54,027 nucleotides of DNA from an uncultured Collinsella sp. (GCA_934630735.1 CAKTWK010000013.1:1-54027), one strand, 5' to 3'. Positions 18,204-28,125 are shown, counted from the first letter of the stretch. Program-made: numbers and translations. Notes: generated from the letters alone by a model not told the origin.

Positions 18204-19504
18204 TCGTCCACCTCCTCTTGCGTGAGCGTTCCCGACCGCAAGCCCTCCGCGATAAACGGCGGCTCGCGGTCGAGCGTCCAGGTACGTTCGGCGGCATCAA
18301 ACGTCACGTAGCGTTCGAGCTCAACACCGCCCGACGCGCCGCGGTGAACCCCCGAATATGAGGCCACAAAGCGCCTGCCATCTGCATGACGCTCGGACAT
18401 CACGATGCCGTCGAGCGCCATGGCGATCTGCTCTTCGATAAGCTCACTCGGCAAATCGATGCCGTAGCGCGCAAGCAGCGTCAGGCGAACCACGGTCTCC
18501 TGCTCGGTACCCGCATGGAGTGTGGTGAGCGAACCGTCGTGGCCCGTGTTCATGGCCTGCAGCATGTCACAGCACTCGGCACCACGCACCTCGCCCACGA
18601 CGATGCGGTCGGGGCGCATACGCAGAGCATTGGTCACCAGGTCGCGAATCGTCACCGCACCCTCGCCCTCGATTGACGCCTCACGCGCCTCCAGACGAAC
18701 AACGTGTGGGTGATGTGCAAACTTGAGCTCGGCGGAATCCTCGATCGTCACGATACGCTCGCCGGTAGAAATCTCGCACGACAGCGCGTTGAGCAGCGTG
18801 GTTTTGCCCGACCCCGTGCCTCCCGCAACCGCCAAGTCCTGCCGTAACGACACCGCGCACGACAGTAGCTGCGCATACCAAAGCGGCAGTGACCCCAACC
18901 CCACAAGCTCGTCCAACGAACAGATACGGTCCGAGAACTTACGGATGGTGAGGATTGGCCCGTCGATCGCCACGGGTGGAATCACCGCGTTGACGCGATA
19001 ACCCGTCTTGAGGCGGGCGTTGACGATGGGGCTACGCTCATCGATACGACGGCCGAGCGGCGAGATGATGCGATCGATGAGCACACGGATCTGTTCGTCG
19101 TCCTCAAACGCGTGCTCGATGGGATACAAAACGCCACTGCGCTCAAAAAAGGCAGAGCGACAGCCGTTGATCATGATTTCGGTAACGGTGTCGTCCTCGA
19201 TGAGCGGCTGCAGCGGTCCCAGGCCCACCACGTCATCTAGGATCTCGTCGATGATGGTCTCACGCTCAGGCGTCGCCAAGTCGGTCGGCTCTTCCACGTT
19301 GAGCGCCGCTTCCACCGCCGGACGTAGCTCAGAGCGGGCAAGAGCCGGGTCGACATAGGCGCTGATGCGCGCCACCTCGTCGTAGCCCACGCGGTCCATC
19401 ACCGCACGCTTGGTGCGGCGTTTAACGGCACGGCGGCGTCCCGCATCAACGGGGGCAGCCGCGGCGGCCGCGCCAGCGGCTTTAATCCTCGTCTGCAGAC
19501 TCAT
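18176..19504 (-). CDS. tadA: Tad pilus assembly ATPase TadA/CpaF
   Basis: Hexameric secretion ATPase of the VirB11/GspE superfamily that powers Flp pilin assembly. It has an N-terminal helical domain, then [20 protein letters not shown] (CpaF signature), Walker [13 protein letters not shown] near residue 225, the Asp box [10 protein letters not shown], Walker [11 protein letters not shown] and the His box [13 protein letters not shown]. It has 442 aa. An N-terminal Ala-rich run ([10 protein letters not shown]) is specific to this copy. The start overlaps the tadZ stop (ATGA). Confidence 0.95.
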   Translation of the reverse strand: MSLQTRIKAAGAAAAAAPVDAGRRRAVKRRTKRAVMDRVGYDEVARISAYVDPALARSELRPAVEAALNVEEPTDLATPERETIIDEILDDVVGLGPLQPLIEDDTVTEIMINGCRSAFFERSGVLYPIEHAFEDDEQIRVLIDRIISPLGRRIDERSPIVNARLKTGYRVNAVIPPVAIDGPILTIRKFSDRICSLDELVGLGSLPLWYAQLLSCAVSLRQDLAVAGGTGSGKTTLLNALSCEISTGERIVTIEDSAELKFAHHPHVVRLEAREASIEGEGAVTIRDLVTNALRMRPDRIVVGEVRGAECCDMLQAMNTGHDGSLTTLHAGTEQETVVRLTLLARYGIDLPSELIEEQIAMALDGIVMSERHADGRRFVASYSGVHRGASGGVELERYVTFDAAERTWTLDREPPFIAEGLRSGTLTQEEVDEWRSLCPSS

Positions 19505-21150
19505 CGCGAATCACCCTCACGCGACCAGGGAAGACGGATGCGCGGGCGCTCGGTGCGGGTCGCGCGGTCGGCGACCATATCGCTCCAAGGACCGACGGCG
19601 CAGCCCAGCTCCACGAGCATCTCGCGCGTGGCTTCGCGCACGCTGGTCGCAAAAGCGCTCGTCTGACCCACTGCCTCGTCGGCGCGACCGAATGCCATGA
19701 GCGCGGCCAAGTCCTGACCGCCATCGGCAATGCGGATCTTGGAGCTCAGTGCGCAGGCAATCTCGAAGCGCATGGCGACGTCCTCGTCGGCACCGCGCGC
19801 ACCAAACCGGTTGAACACGGCGCTCATGCGTGTGCGCGGCACGCCCACACGGCTCGCCAGCTCAATGACGCGCGAAGCGGATGTCGCGGACGATACTGCC
19901 GCATCGCCTACGACCAGGCAACGGTCGCTCGCCGCCACAGCGGCGGCCACGGCATCACCCCAAAAGACCGAGGTGTCGACAAAGACCACGTCGGATTCGC
20001 GACGCAAAATATCGAGCAATAGCTCCACCGGACGTGCCATGAGCTCGGCCTTCTCGGGGGCCGCGACAGGTCCCCAGAGCGTGACGCCCGGGGCGACACG
20101 CATCGATGCGGCCACGATATCCGGCTCGGCAAGTGCGCCCGCCGCCGACGGCTCGATAAGCGTCGCCATATCGTGCGGGGCATCGACACCCAGCAGATCG
20201 TATAGGTTTCCAAACATGAGGTCCAAGTCGAGCACAGCGGCACGCAAACCCAGCAACGACGCCGCATGCGCCATAGTGGCAACGATCGTCGACTTGCCGC
20301 AACCGCCCGAACCCGAAACGGCGCAGACAACCGGTGCCCGACGAGACGGAATCGAAGCGTCCGCCGACAGCGCGGGGGCTGACGGCGCAGGAACCGGCGA
20401 CACGGACGCGGGCGATAACATCCCCGTCTCCCCCGCCGCGGTCACGTGCTGAGCCCAAGCCGGCATGGCAGGCTGCCCGGGCTGCGGTTCCGAAGCCAAA
20501 GACGCAGCGGCACACGGCTCGCCAGCCCCGGCAAAACCCTCGACCTCGTCGAGCTCATCGGCCAGATTTACGCCGTGCACGTATCCCATATCTTCAGCCA
20601 GAACGTCATCGCCATACGGCACCGGCCCTCCAGCGTCATCGTATGCAAGGGGGTCCCGGGGGCGCCGACCATGCTCGGCTTCCGCTTTTCCATATTCATC
20701 AACACGCGGGCCTCTTGTAGCGCGAGGCGCCCCGGGTTCCCTATCAACAAAAGCATCGGGCTCAATCGTCATGCGCCAATCGGAATCAACCGTTCCCTCA
20801 CCCGCGCGCCCGTTGCCGCACAAACTGTGCGCAGCGATGACCTCGGTCGCCCCCGCGCGAAACAGCCCTTCGATATCCGACGGGTCGAGTGTCTCGATCA
20901 ACACGACGACACGACTCACGCGGCCCTCGGCCGTCAGGCGCGCAACGGTCTTCCGCACATCTTCGGTATCGAACAGAGACGCCGCGATGATGGCGGCACC
21001 GCGACGCGACGGAAACGCCCGCGCCATGGATACCAGCCCGTCCAGGTCGCCCACGCGAAGCACCTGCGCGCCCACATCGCGACCCTCGACTTCCTGCTGT
21101 AGCAGCCCGTAATCGCCGCATGCGCAGCACGCAAGCCAGATCGCCTTCAT
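19501..21150 (-). CDS. tadZ: Tad pilus localisation protein TadZ/CpaE-like
   Basis: A 549-aa protein with an N-terminal receiver-like or pseudo-receiver region (to about 130), a low-complexity Pro/Ala linker (about 150-260) and a C-terminal ParA/MinD-type ATPase domain. The P-loop reads SGSGGCGKST rather than the usual KGGVGKT, with the signature first Lys absent. AVLDLDLMFGNLYDLLG follows. Such proteins place the pilus machinery at the cell pole or septum. ATG 21150 was preferred over an upstream in-frame start because it overlaps the cpaB stop by one base. It lies between cpaB and tadA. Confidence 0.88.
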   Translation of the reverse strand: MKAIWLACCACGDYGLLQQEVEGRDVGAQVLRVGDLDGLVSMARAFPSRRGAAIIAASLFDTEDVRKTVARLTAEGRVSRVVVLIETLDPSDIEGLFRAGATEVIAAHSLCGNGRAGEGTVDSDWRMTIEPDAFVDREPGAPRATRGPRVDEYGKAEAEHGRRPRDPLAYDDAGGPVPYGDDVLAEDMGYVHGVNLADELDEVEGFAGAGEPCAAASLASEPQPGQPAMPAWAQHVTAAGETGMLSPASVSPVPAPSAPALSADASIPSRRAPVVCAVSGSGGCGKSTIVATMAHAASLLGLRAAVLDLDLMFGNLYDLLGVDAPHDMATLIEPSAAGALAEPDIVAASMRVAPGVTLWGPVAAPEKAELMARPVELLLDILRRESDVVFVDTSVFWGDAVAAAVAASDRCLVVGDAAVSSATSASRVIELASRVGVPRTRMSAVFNRFGARGADEDVAMRFEIACALSSKIRIADGGQDLAALMAFGRADEAVGQTSAFATSVREATREMLVELGCAVGPWSDMVADRATRTERPRIRLPWSREGDSR

Positions 21151-21809
21151 CACTCGTCGCCTCCGCTCTTTTTGCCGCGCGCCGTGGCGGGAATCGTCAA
21201 GCTGACCGTTCCCTTTCCCGAGGCTCCCAGCAATTCCTTGACATCTTCGGGGTCTGCCGCCAGCGTCACCCACTCGATCTTGCCTTCACGCGTGGTGCCG
21301 GCATCTTCGCTGGTATCGATCACGTACGCGCCGCACAGCCGATCGGTTACGCCATCTTTTTGCACATACACATCCACGTAGCTGCCCACGCCCGTGGCGC
21401 CGCCGACCGAGTGCTCGGCATCGACCGCCACCGAAACGGCGACCTTGCCCTTAGGCACCTCGAGCTTGTGGCTCTCGGCCTTGGTGTAGACATTGCATAT
21501 CACGGCGTTTTTGGGAATGCGCGAGGTCGTCACGTCGCCGCGCACCTGACGCAGCTCGGTCGCCGCATCACGCGGCAGCAGACTTGCCACCCATTCCTGA
21601 GTTATGACATTAGTCTCGTCGAGGGTCTCGCCCGCATCAATATCGCGCGCCGCGACGCACACCTCAACGCGGTCGCCGCCGTATTTTGCCAAAGTCTCGG
21701 CCTGGGCCTGCTCGGCTTGCGAGCGGATCGACGCGCTGTGGACCATGCAGAGCGCCGCGGCAAGCACGCCCGCGACCAGGCTGATGGCGATGCGCTTGCT
21801 CTTGTTCAC
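21150..21809 (-). CDS. cpaB: CpaB/RcpC-like SAF-domain protein
   Basis: Membrane-anchored protein with one N-terminal helix (RIAISLVAGVLAAALCMV), then a SAF-like domain (VCVAARDIDAGETLDETNV) and a beta-rich domain (VAVSVAVDAEHSVGGATG, GSYVDVYVQ). In Gram-negative Tad systems it links to the secretin; here no secretin is present, as expected for a monoderm. GTG 21809 is chosen because GAGAGGAG precedes it closely. It is the first gene of the operon. It has 219 aa. Confidence 0.85.
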   Translation of the reverse strand: MNKSKRIAISLVAGVLAAALCMVHSASIRSQAEQAQAETLAKYGGDRVEVCVAARDIDAGETLDETNVITQEWVASLLPRDAATELRQVRGDVTTSRIPKNAVICNVYTKAESHKLEVPKGKVAVSVAVDAEHSVGGATGVGSYVDVYVQKDGVTDRLCGAYVIDTSEDAGTTREGKIEWVTLAADPEDVKELLGASGKGTVSLTIPATARGKKSGGDE

Positions 21810-21920
21810 GGCCGCTCCTCTCAAGGTAGCACCGGGCAAATGCCCGTACCACCATTGTCTGGGCGACCAGGGCGCAAAGCGGCGCAATCGCAATCTTGGT
21901 TTTACGTGTCAAACCAATTG

Positions 21921-21971
21921 CTGACCAAAAGCTGACCAGCCCGTCAAGCTCGTGGCAAGGTTTTGGTCAGC
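21921..21971. promoter_or_regulatory. Putative operator upstream of the Tad operon
   Basis: An 18-bp motif CTGACCAAAAGCTGACCA (21921-21938) contains two TGACCA repeats. A 22-bp stretch (21941-21962) and an inverted TTTTGGTCAGC (21961-21971) follow. The same 18-mer occurs once more at 51826-51843, and the 22-bp stretch also has a near match there (51795-51816, 19 of 22). It lies 110-160 bp upstream of cpaB. The regulator is unknown. Confidence 0.5.
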
Positions 21972-22008
21972 ACGTCAGCAAACTGCATGTTTCGTGGCTT
22001 TTCCGCAG

Positions 22009-22044
22009 TAAAAAAGCCGTCTCCCAAGCAATTAGGAGACGGCT
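22009..22044 (-). terminator. Intrinsic terminator of rsgA
   Basis: AGCCGTCTCC pairs perfectly with GGAGACGGCT. On the minus strand the arm is followed by a T run (A tract 22009-22014). It lies 17 bp after the rsgA stop. Confidence 0.85.
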
Positions 22045-22061
22045 GTCATAGGAAAATTCAA

Positions 22062-23246
22062 TTACAGATGAACATCGGGGTCGAGCATTTGGGCACTCAC
22101 GCGCATGGATGACGCCAGGTTTTGGAACGTCTCCAGACGCAGACTGTCGATCTGTCCGGCATCTTCGGCCTCGCGAACGGCGCAACCCGGCTCGTGAGTA
22201 TGCGTGCAATCGCCAAACCGGCACGCACGCGACGCCTCGACGATCTCGGGGAAGGCACGCGCCAGACCCCGCTCATGTCCCACGAGCGGCAGGCTGCGCA
22301 GGCCCGGGGCATCAGCGATCACGCCGGCGTCGCCCGGCAGCGCCACCATCACGCGCGCAACCGTGGTGTGGCGACCTTGGTCATCACGCTCGCGCACGCC
22401 GCCAGTGGCCAGCGCATCGTGGCCCAACAGCGCATTGAGCAGTGTCGACTTACCGGCACCCGACTCGCCCAAAATCATGGCACAGCTCCCGGCGGGCACG
22501 CAGGCACGGACCCCGTCCAGACCGAGGCCCTCGGCAGAGGACGTCACGATCACGCGAACTTCCGGACCCACCAGACGGCGCACGCGGTCCAGATCGCGCT
22601 CGAGCTCATCGGCCTCGCAGCGGTCGGCCTTGGTGAGCACCACCACCGGCTCGGCATCGCAATCGAGCGCCAACACCAGCGAGCGTGCCACGCGGTCGAG
22701 CAGCACCTCGCCGGCGCCGAGCGCCTGCACGATCAGCACGCTGTCAACGTTGGAGCAGAGCACCTGGCGCTCACCGCGGGCACGGCCACGCCAACGCTCA
22801 AAGCTCGTACGGCGTGGCAGTACGCACTCGATCACGCCCATGTCGTGCCCGGGAGCACGACGAACCGCCACGCGGTCGCCCACGGCGGGCAGCAGCACCT
22901 CGTCCTCGCCACGCGACTTGGCAAACCCTACGGCATGCTCGGCACGAAACGCGTCATCGGCAGTCGCCACCAGCGGAAACCCGCGGTCCAGGCGCACCAC
23001 GGCACCGAGCTGCATCTGCTCGGACTCCTCGGCCTGTGCGCAAAAGTCGTCAAATGCAGCCTGCTGAGCCGCATCGACCGGCAGGTCATCGAACGCCGGA
23101 ACATCCTGCAATGCGTCAAGCCCCGGTACACTCGCCAGCAACTCCTCAGCAGATGCAGGGGCTTCAGTCGCGAGCTTCCGACGACGATCACGCTTAGCCC
23201 GCGCCCCCGTCGTCTTTTTCTTCGCCTTCGCCTTAGCCTTAGCCAC
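22062..23246 (-). CDS. rsgA: Ribosome small subunit-dependent GTPase A
   Basis: Circularly permuted GTPase (G4-G1-G3) that checks late 30S assembly and releases on 50S joining. Visible are LTKADRCE (G4), GESGAGKSTLLNAL (G1), DAPGLRSLP (G3) and a C-terminal Cys/His zinc site CRFGDCTHTHEPGC. The N-terminus carries a Lys/Ala-rich extension (AKAKAKAKKK) before the OB domain. GTG 23246 has GGGAGG upstream; the earlier ATG at 23297 lacks a site. It has 394 aa, longer than usual because of the extension. Confidence 0.95.
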   Translation of the reverse strand: MAKAKAKAKKKTTGARAKRDRRRKLATEAPASAEELLASVPGLDALQDVPAFDDLPVDAAQQAAFDDFCAQAEESEQMQLGAVVRLDRGFPLVATADDAFRAEHAVGFAKSRGEDEVLLPAVGDRVAVRRAPGHDMGVIECVLPRRTSFERWRGRARGERQVLCSNVDSVLIVQALGAGEVLLDRVARSLVLALDCDAEPVVVLTKADRCEADELERDLDRVRRLVGPEVRVIVTSSAEGLGLDGVRACVPAGSCAMILGESGAGKSTLLNALLGHDALATGGVRERDDQGRHTTVARVMVALPGDAGVIADAPGLRSLPLVGHERGLARAFPEIVEASRACRFGDCTHTHEPGCAVREAEDAGQIDSLRLETFQNLASSMRVSAQMLDPDVHL

Positions 23247-23295
23247 AAACGCCTCCCAGCACCAAAAATCACAACTGAGCAGGTATTTTACCCAC

Positions 23296-23332
23296 AAAAA
23301 AAGAGCCGGTCGAGCAAACGCTCGACCGGCTC
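23296..23332 (-). terminator. Intrinsic terminator after the P-type ATPase gene
   Basis: GAGCCGGTCGAGC, a 4-base loop AAAC and its complement form a 13-bp perfect stem followed on the minus strand by seven T residues (23296-23302). It terminates transcripts from the ATPase and lies upstream of rsgA. Confidence 0.88.
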
Positions 23333-23374
23333 ACACACTTTCCCTCAGCTAATGGTCCCGAGAGGTTATCCGAA

Positions 23375-23462
23375 GGCCCGCCCGCCGGGAGGGGTTTCTT
23401 CTGAGCGATCCCGCAGCGCGAAGCGCGAGGACCAGTGAGGGAGAAAGGGCGTGGGGCGGGCC
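23375..23462. repeat. Structured intergenic repeat, copy E1
   Basis: The outer arms GGCCCGCCC and GGGCGGGCC enclose a long hairpin whose apex contains ATCCCGCAG, a short GCGC-GAA-GCGC stem-loop and GAGGACC (23408-23433). The same apex in the same layout occurs at 32155-32182 after pheT. Both copies lie just downstream of minus-strand genes. It could be an RNA element or a dispersed palindromic repeat. Confidence 0.6.
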
Positions 23463-23474
23463 CGGACGAGTACG

Positions 23475-26156
23475 CTACTCTTTCTCCAAAGCGCGCATGA
23501 TTGCCTTGTAGATCTCCATCAGCGGGATGATCAGGAAGGCCAGGCCCAGCGCGGCAAGAACACCCTTGAGCTCAAGCGTCACAGGTCCAAAGAACATCTC
23601 GGCAAGCGTCGGCTGCACGGTTACGATCACCGTCAGCACCAGCGCCAGCGCGGCGGAAGCCCACAGCCACTTGTTCTGCTTCTTCATGGTGAACAGCGAC
23701 GCGCGACGGCTGCGCATATTGAAGCAGTGGAAGATCTCGACCATGTTGAGCGTGATGAAGGCCATCATCACGCCTTCCTCATCGGCATTGCCGGCGACCA
23801 TATCGGCGATGTGGATGTAGCCCATGTCAAAGTACACGCCCACAAAGAAGCTCGCCAGCACCAGCACGGTGATGATTAGGCCCTGGACCACGCAATCCAG
23901 ACCCATGTTGCCGGCAAAGACGCCGTCCTTGGCGTTGCGCGGCTTGCGCTTCATGATGTCGCCCTCGGCATCCTCCATGCCCAGCGCAAGCGCGGGGAAG
24001 CAGTCGGTGACCAGGTTCACCCACAGCAGCTGCACCGGCTGGAAGATGGTAAAGCCGATAAGCGTGGCGATAAACACCGAGAACACCTCGGCGAGGTTGG
24101 CCGAAAGCAGGAACTGGATGACCTTGCGGATGTTGTCATAGATGCGACGGCCCTCTTCGCAGGCACCGATGATGGTGGCGAAGTTGTCGTCGGCGAGCAC
24201 CATGTCGGCGACGTTCTTGGTGACGTCGGTACCGGTGATGCCCATGCCAACGCCGATATCGGCGCGCTTGATGGACGGGGCGTCGTTGACGCCGTCGCCC
24301 GTCATGGCCACGATCTGGTCGCGCGACTTCCAAGCCTCGACGATGCGGGTCTTGTGCTCGGGCTGGACGCGGGCGTACACGCCGTAGTCCTCGATGTGCG
24401 CGTCGAGCTCCTCGTCGCTCATGCGATCGAGGTCGGCACCGGTGATGGCATGGCTGCGATCGGTGACGATTCCCAGCTGCTTGGCAATGGCCACGGCGGT
24501 GTCGATATGGTCACCCGTGATCATGACAGTGCGGATACCGGCGTCGTGCGCCTCGCGGATAGCGTCGGCCACCTCGGGACGGACCGGGTCAATCATGCCG
24601 GACAGGCCGCAGAAGACCAGGTCGTGCTCGAGCGCAGCGGGGCTGCAGTCGCTCGGGACCTCGGTGTAGGTGCGGCTTGCCAGCGCCAGCACGCGCAGGG
24701 CCTCGTCGGCCATGGCCTTGTTGGCCGCCACGAGCTCGGCGCGGCGCTCCTCAGTCAGCGGGACGACCTTCTCACCGTCATAGATGTGGGTGCACAGGTC
24801 AATCACCACGTCGGGCGCGCCCTTGGTGTACTGCTCGTACTCGCCGTCCAGGGTCTCGACGACCACGGACATCATCTTGCGGCCCGAATCGAACGGGGCC
24901 TCGCCCACGCGCGGGTGCTCGGCAGTCAGACCAGTGAGACCAGCCTTACCGGCATCGTTGACGAGCGCGCACTCGGTCGGCTCGCCCACGGCCTCGCCCA
25001 GCTCCTCGTCCCACTGGGCATCGGAGCACAGCGCCATGCCGGCCAGGAACTTCTCCTTGGGCGCAGCGAGCTCGTGCTTGACGACGGTCATCTTGTTCTG
25101 AGTAAGCGTGCCAGTCTTGTCGGAGCAGATGGTCTGTGTGCAGCCAAGGGTCTCGACAGCAGAGAGCTTGCGGATAATCGCCTGGCGCTTGGCCATCTTG
25201 GTCACGCCGAGGGAAAGGACGATGGTCACGACGGCGACCAGGCCCTCGGGGATGGCAGCGACGGCGAGCGAGACAGCGACCATAAAGGTGTCGAGCAAGG
25301 CAGTCGGGTCGGTAAGGACGTTGCCCACGCCGTGGCGGAGGATGTCAACGCCAAAGATCACGACGCAGATGATAATCACCATGATGGTGAGGATGCGGCT
25401 GAGCTCGGCAAGCTTCACCTGCAGCGGCGTGAGCTCTTCCTTGGCCTCGGCCAGGGCGCCGGCGATCTTGCCCATCTCGGTGTTCATGCCGGTGCCGACC
25501 ACGACGGCGCGGCCGCGGCCGTATACCACGGTGGAACCCATGTAGCACATGTTCTTGCGGTCGCCGAGCGGCACGTCATCGGTGCCCGCGGCAAGCTCAA
25601 TCACGTCGGCGTGCTTCTCTACGGGCACCGACTCACCGGTGAGTGCGGCCTCTTCGATCTTCATCGTGGCGCTCTCGAGCACACGGCAGTCGGCCGGGAC
25701 GGAGTCGCCCGCCTCGAGCATGATAACGTCGCCGGGCACGAGCTCAGCGCTCGGCAGGTGCACGAGCTTGCCGTCGCGCAACACCTTGGACTGCGCCGCG
25801 CTCATCTCCTGCAGGGCCTCGAGGGCCTCCTCGCTCTTGGCTTCCTGGACCACGCCCAGCACCGAGTTGACGATAACGACGAACATGATGATGAAGACAT
25901 CGGCAAAGTCGGGCTCGCCCTTGACCATGCCCGTGAGTGCACTGATGACGGCGGCAACGATCAGCATGATGACCATGGGGTCGGCCATCTGCTCAAAGAA
26001 GCGCTTCCACAACGGTGTCTTCTCTGCTTCCTCGAGCTTGTTAGGGCCTGTCTTGGCGAGGCGCGACGACGCCTCGCCGGTGCTCAGGCCGAGGTTCTCA
26101 TCGACACCCTGGTCGCTGAGCACCTCCGCCGCGGCGGACAGGTATTCCTTTTGCAT
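23475..26156 (-). CDS. Calcium-transporting P-type ATPase (P2A/PMCA-like)
   Basis: An 893-aa cation pump. It has an N-terminal cation ATPase domain (LSTGEASSRLAKTGPN), about ten membrane segments and the actuator motif LTGESVPVE. The P2-type ion site is IPEGLVAVV in the fourth helix, the phosphorylation site is SDKTGTLTQNK near residue 340 and the hinge is MTGDGVNDAPS near 620. The PEGL motif and second half (WVNLVTD) fit Ca2+ export to the outside. The N-terminus and TM sequence resemble Lactococcus/Listeria Ca2+ pumps. It stands alone with its own terminator and is followed on the opposite strand by pyk. Confidence 0.93.
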   Translation of the reverse strand: MQKEYLSAAAEVLSDQGVDENLGLSTGEASSRLAKTGPNKLEEAEKTPLWKRFFEQMADPMVIMLIVAAVISALTGMVKGEPDFADVFIIMFVVIVNSVLGVVQEAKSEEALEALQEMSAAQSKVLRDGKLVHLPSAELVPGDVIMLEAGDSVPADCRVLESATMKIEEAALTGESVPVEKHADVIELAAGTDDVPLGDRKNMCYMGSTVVYGRGRAVVVGTGMNTEMGKIAGALAEAKEELTPLQVKLAELSRILTIMVIIICVVIFGVDILRHGVGNVLTDPTALLDTFMVAVSLAVAAIPEGLVAVVTIVLSLGVTKMAKRQAIIRKLSAVETLGCTQTICSDKTGTLTQNKMTVVKHELAAPKEKFLAGMALCSDAQWDEELGEAVGEPTECALVNDAGKAGLTGLTAEHPRVGEAPFDSGRKMMSVVVETLDGEYEQYTKGAPDVVIDLCTHIYDGEKVVPLTEERRAELVAANKAMADEALRVLALASRTYTEVPSDCSPAALEHDLVFCGLSGMIDPVRPEVADAIREAHDAGIRTVMITGDHIDTAVAIAKQLGIVTDRSHAITGADLDRMSDEELDAHIEDYGVYARVQPEHKTRIVEAWKSRDQIVAMTGDGVNDAPSIKRADIGVGMGITGTDVTKNVADMVLADDNFATIIGACEEGRRIYDNIRKVIQFLLSANLAEVFSVFIATLIGFTIFQPVQLLWVNLVTDCFPALALGMEDAEGDIMKRKPRNAKDGVFAGNMGLDCVVQGLIITVLVLASFFVGVYFDMGYIHIADMVAGNADEEGVMMAFITLNMVEIFHCFNMRSRRASLFTMKKQNKWLWASAALALVLTVIVTVQPTLAEMFFGPVTLELKGVLAALGLAFLIIPLMEIYKAIMRALEKE

Positions 26157-26598
26157 ATAGAGTCCCCTCCTGGGATTCGGGCCACTCAGCAGATTGATGC
26201 CCGATCATAATTCCCAGGAGAAGGGCAAGGGCTCATCAAGGCTGCCGTGCTGAGCGGCAGTTGATAGTGGAGCTATGGTACCCCAAAGCGGCGCGTCTAG
26301 CCAAAACATTCCAATTGGAAACACGGCTCGAGTGCAACGGTGCAGACCGTGTGATGCTCAATGTTGGTAAAACGTTTTTTCTTCGGCACTTCGTCAAACT
26401 GAAATATCGCCCAGATAGCAGCGGTAAGAGCAGTTGGTAAAATTTTTGCATATACCGTTTTTCCCGCAAAAAATGAACTTCTTAATCGGCATACGGTCGT
26501 TTTTTTGGGGTATTCGGTCGGTATTTCGTTATAATCAACTCGATTTTATTTCTTATGGTTTATCTATCAGCGCAAGACGATGTCAGATGGAGGTCTGA
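26157..26598. other. Divergent intergenic region (ATPase / pyk)
   Basis: This 442-bp stretch holds no supported gene. It is relatively AT-rich near 26340-26560 and includes imperfect repeats (ATACGGTCG and TTCGGTCGG at 26490-26520) next to the pyk promoter, possibly operator sites. No RNA motif was recognised. Confidence 0.6.
26505..26535 (+). promoter_or_regulatory. Promoter of pyk
   Basis: A perfect TATAAT -10 (26530-26535) is preceded by TTGGGG (26505-26510) at a long 19-bp spacing. Start of transcription is expected near 26542, leaving a leader of about 57 nt. Confidence 0.6.
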
Positions 26599-28059
26599 AT
26601 GTACAAGCGCACTAAGATTGTATGCACCATGGGTCCCGCCTGCGATAGCGACGAGACCATCCGCGAGATGATCAAGGCGGGCATGAACGTCGCCCGTTTT
26701 AACTTCTCGCACGGCTCTTACGACGAGCACCACGGTCGCATTGAGCGCGTCCGTCGTATTTCCAAGGAGCTCGGTCTGCCCGTCGGCATCCTGCTCGACA
26801 CCAAGGGCCCCGAGGTCCGCACCGGCCTTCTGGTCGACGGCAAGAAGGTTGCCGTCAAGACCGGCGACAAGATCGTCGTCACCGCTCAGCCCACGTCCGA
26901 GGATTTCCACGGCACCGCTGAGCACATCTCCCTCGACTACCTGGCTCTGCCCTCCGAGGTCGAGAAGGGCTCCCTCATCCTGATCGATGACGGCCTGGTT
27001 GCCCTCGAGGTCGAGTCCGTCAGCGGCCAGGACATGACCTGCGTCGTCAAGAACGACGGCCTGATCGGCGAGCGCAAGGGCGTCAACATGCCCAACGTCA
27101 ACATCTCGCTGCCCGCCATCACCGAGCGCGATCGTCAGGACATCCTCTTTGGCCTGACCGAGAACATCGACTACATCGCCGCTTCCTTCATCCGTGACGG
27201 CGAGTCCGTCCGCGGCATCCGCAAGCTTTGCCGCGAGAACGGTGGCGAGCACGTGACGATCTTCCCGAAGATCGAGTGCGCCCTGGGCGTCGAGAACTTT
27301 GACGAGATCCTCGAGGCTTCCGACGGCATCATGGTCGCCCGTGGCGACCTGGGCATCGAGATCAAGCCCGAACTCGTTCCCCATATCCAGAAGGAGATCA
27401 TCGCCAAGTGCAACGCGGCTTACAAGCCCGTCATCACCGCTACGCAGATGCTCGACTCCATGCAGCAGAACCCGCGCCCGACGCGCGCCGAGGTTGCCGA
27501 CGTTGCTAACGCCATCTACGACGGCACCGACGCCGTCATGCTCTCTGGCGAGTCCGCTGCCGGTAAGTACCCGGTCGAGGCCGTTAAGATGCAGGCCAGC
27601 ATTGCTCTCGAGACCGAGAAGTACCTCCCGGCTCACGCTCCGCTCGAGGTTCCGGCTGACGCTCACGGCACCCGCGTCGTCAACAACGTTGTGGGTATGT
27701 CCGCTGTAAACATGGCCACCACCGTTGGCGCCAAGTGCATCACCGTGCCGACGACCACCGGTCGTACCGCTCGCCTGATCTCGCACTTCCGTCCCAACAT
27801 GCCGATCTGCGCGTTCTCCCGCCACGAGTGGGCCGTCCAGCAGATGATCATGTACTGGGGCGTTATCCCGCACCAAGCCGAGATTACCCAGGGCACCGTC
27901 AACGGCACGATTGTCAAGGCAATCGAGACCGCTAAGGAGCTCGGCTACGTCGAGGCCGGCGATTTGACCGTCGCTACCGCCGGCGATCCCCGCATGAGCG
28001 TCCAGCTCGAGGACAAGGTCTCCTCGACCAACGTCGCTTACGTCGCTCAGGTGCGCTAA
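26599..28059 (+). CDS. pyk: Pyruvate kinase
   Basis: Last ATP-forming step of glycolysis: phosphoenolpyruvate to pyruvate. It begins YKRTKIVCTMGPACDSDE, with the B-domain insertion and active-site residues in FPKIECALGV, MVARGDLGIEI and the TATQMLDSM region. It has 486 aa and a complete C-terminal domain (about 350-486). GGAGG precedes ATG 26599. The plus-strand gene stands alone with its own promoter and terminator. Codon use is strongly biased, as in highly expressed genes. Confidence 0.98.
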   Translation: MYKRTKIVCTMGPACDSDETIREMIKAGMNVARFNFSHGSYDEHHGRIERVRRISKELGLPVGILLDTKGPEVRTGLLVDGKKVAVKTGDKIVVTAQPTSEDFHGTAEHISLDYLALPSEVEKGSLILIDDGLVALEVESVSGQDMTCVVKNDGLIGERKGVNMPNVNISLPAITERDRQDILFGLTENIDYIAASFIRDGESVRGIRKLCRENGGEHVTIFPKIECALGVENFDEILEASDGIMVARGDLGIEIKPELVPHIQKEIIAKCNAAYKPVITATQMLDSMQQNPRPTRAEVADVANAIYDGTDAVMLSGESAAGKYPVEAVKMQASIALETEKYLPAHAPLEVPADAHGTRVVNNVVGMSAVNMATTVGAKCITVPTTTGRTARLISHFRPNMPICAFSRHEWAVQQMIMYWGVIPHQAEITQGTVNGTIVKAIETAKELGYVEAGDLTVATAGDPRMSVQLEDKVSSTNVAYVAQVR

Positions 28060-28087
28060 ATCGCACTTGCAAGCAGATTTGCATTGC

Positions 28088-28125
28088 AAAGGGCCCGGAA
28101 GGCTTTGCCTTCCGGGCCCTTTTTT
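28088..28125 (+). terminator. Intrinsic terminator of pyk
   Basis: AAGGGCCCGGAAGGC, a loop, and GCCTTCCGGGCCCTT form a perfect stem followed by TTTTTT on the plus strand. Confidence 0.9.

Noticed and set aside
24354..26210. 618-codon plus-strand frame opposite the Ca2+ ATPase
   Set aside because: The P-type ATPase motifs are intact on the minus strand.
26560..28089. 509-codon minus-strand frame opposite pyk
   Set aside because: Pyruvate kinase is complete on the plus strand with promoter and terminator.
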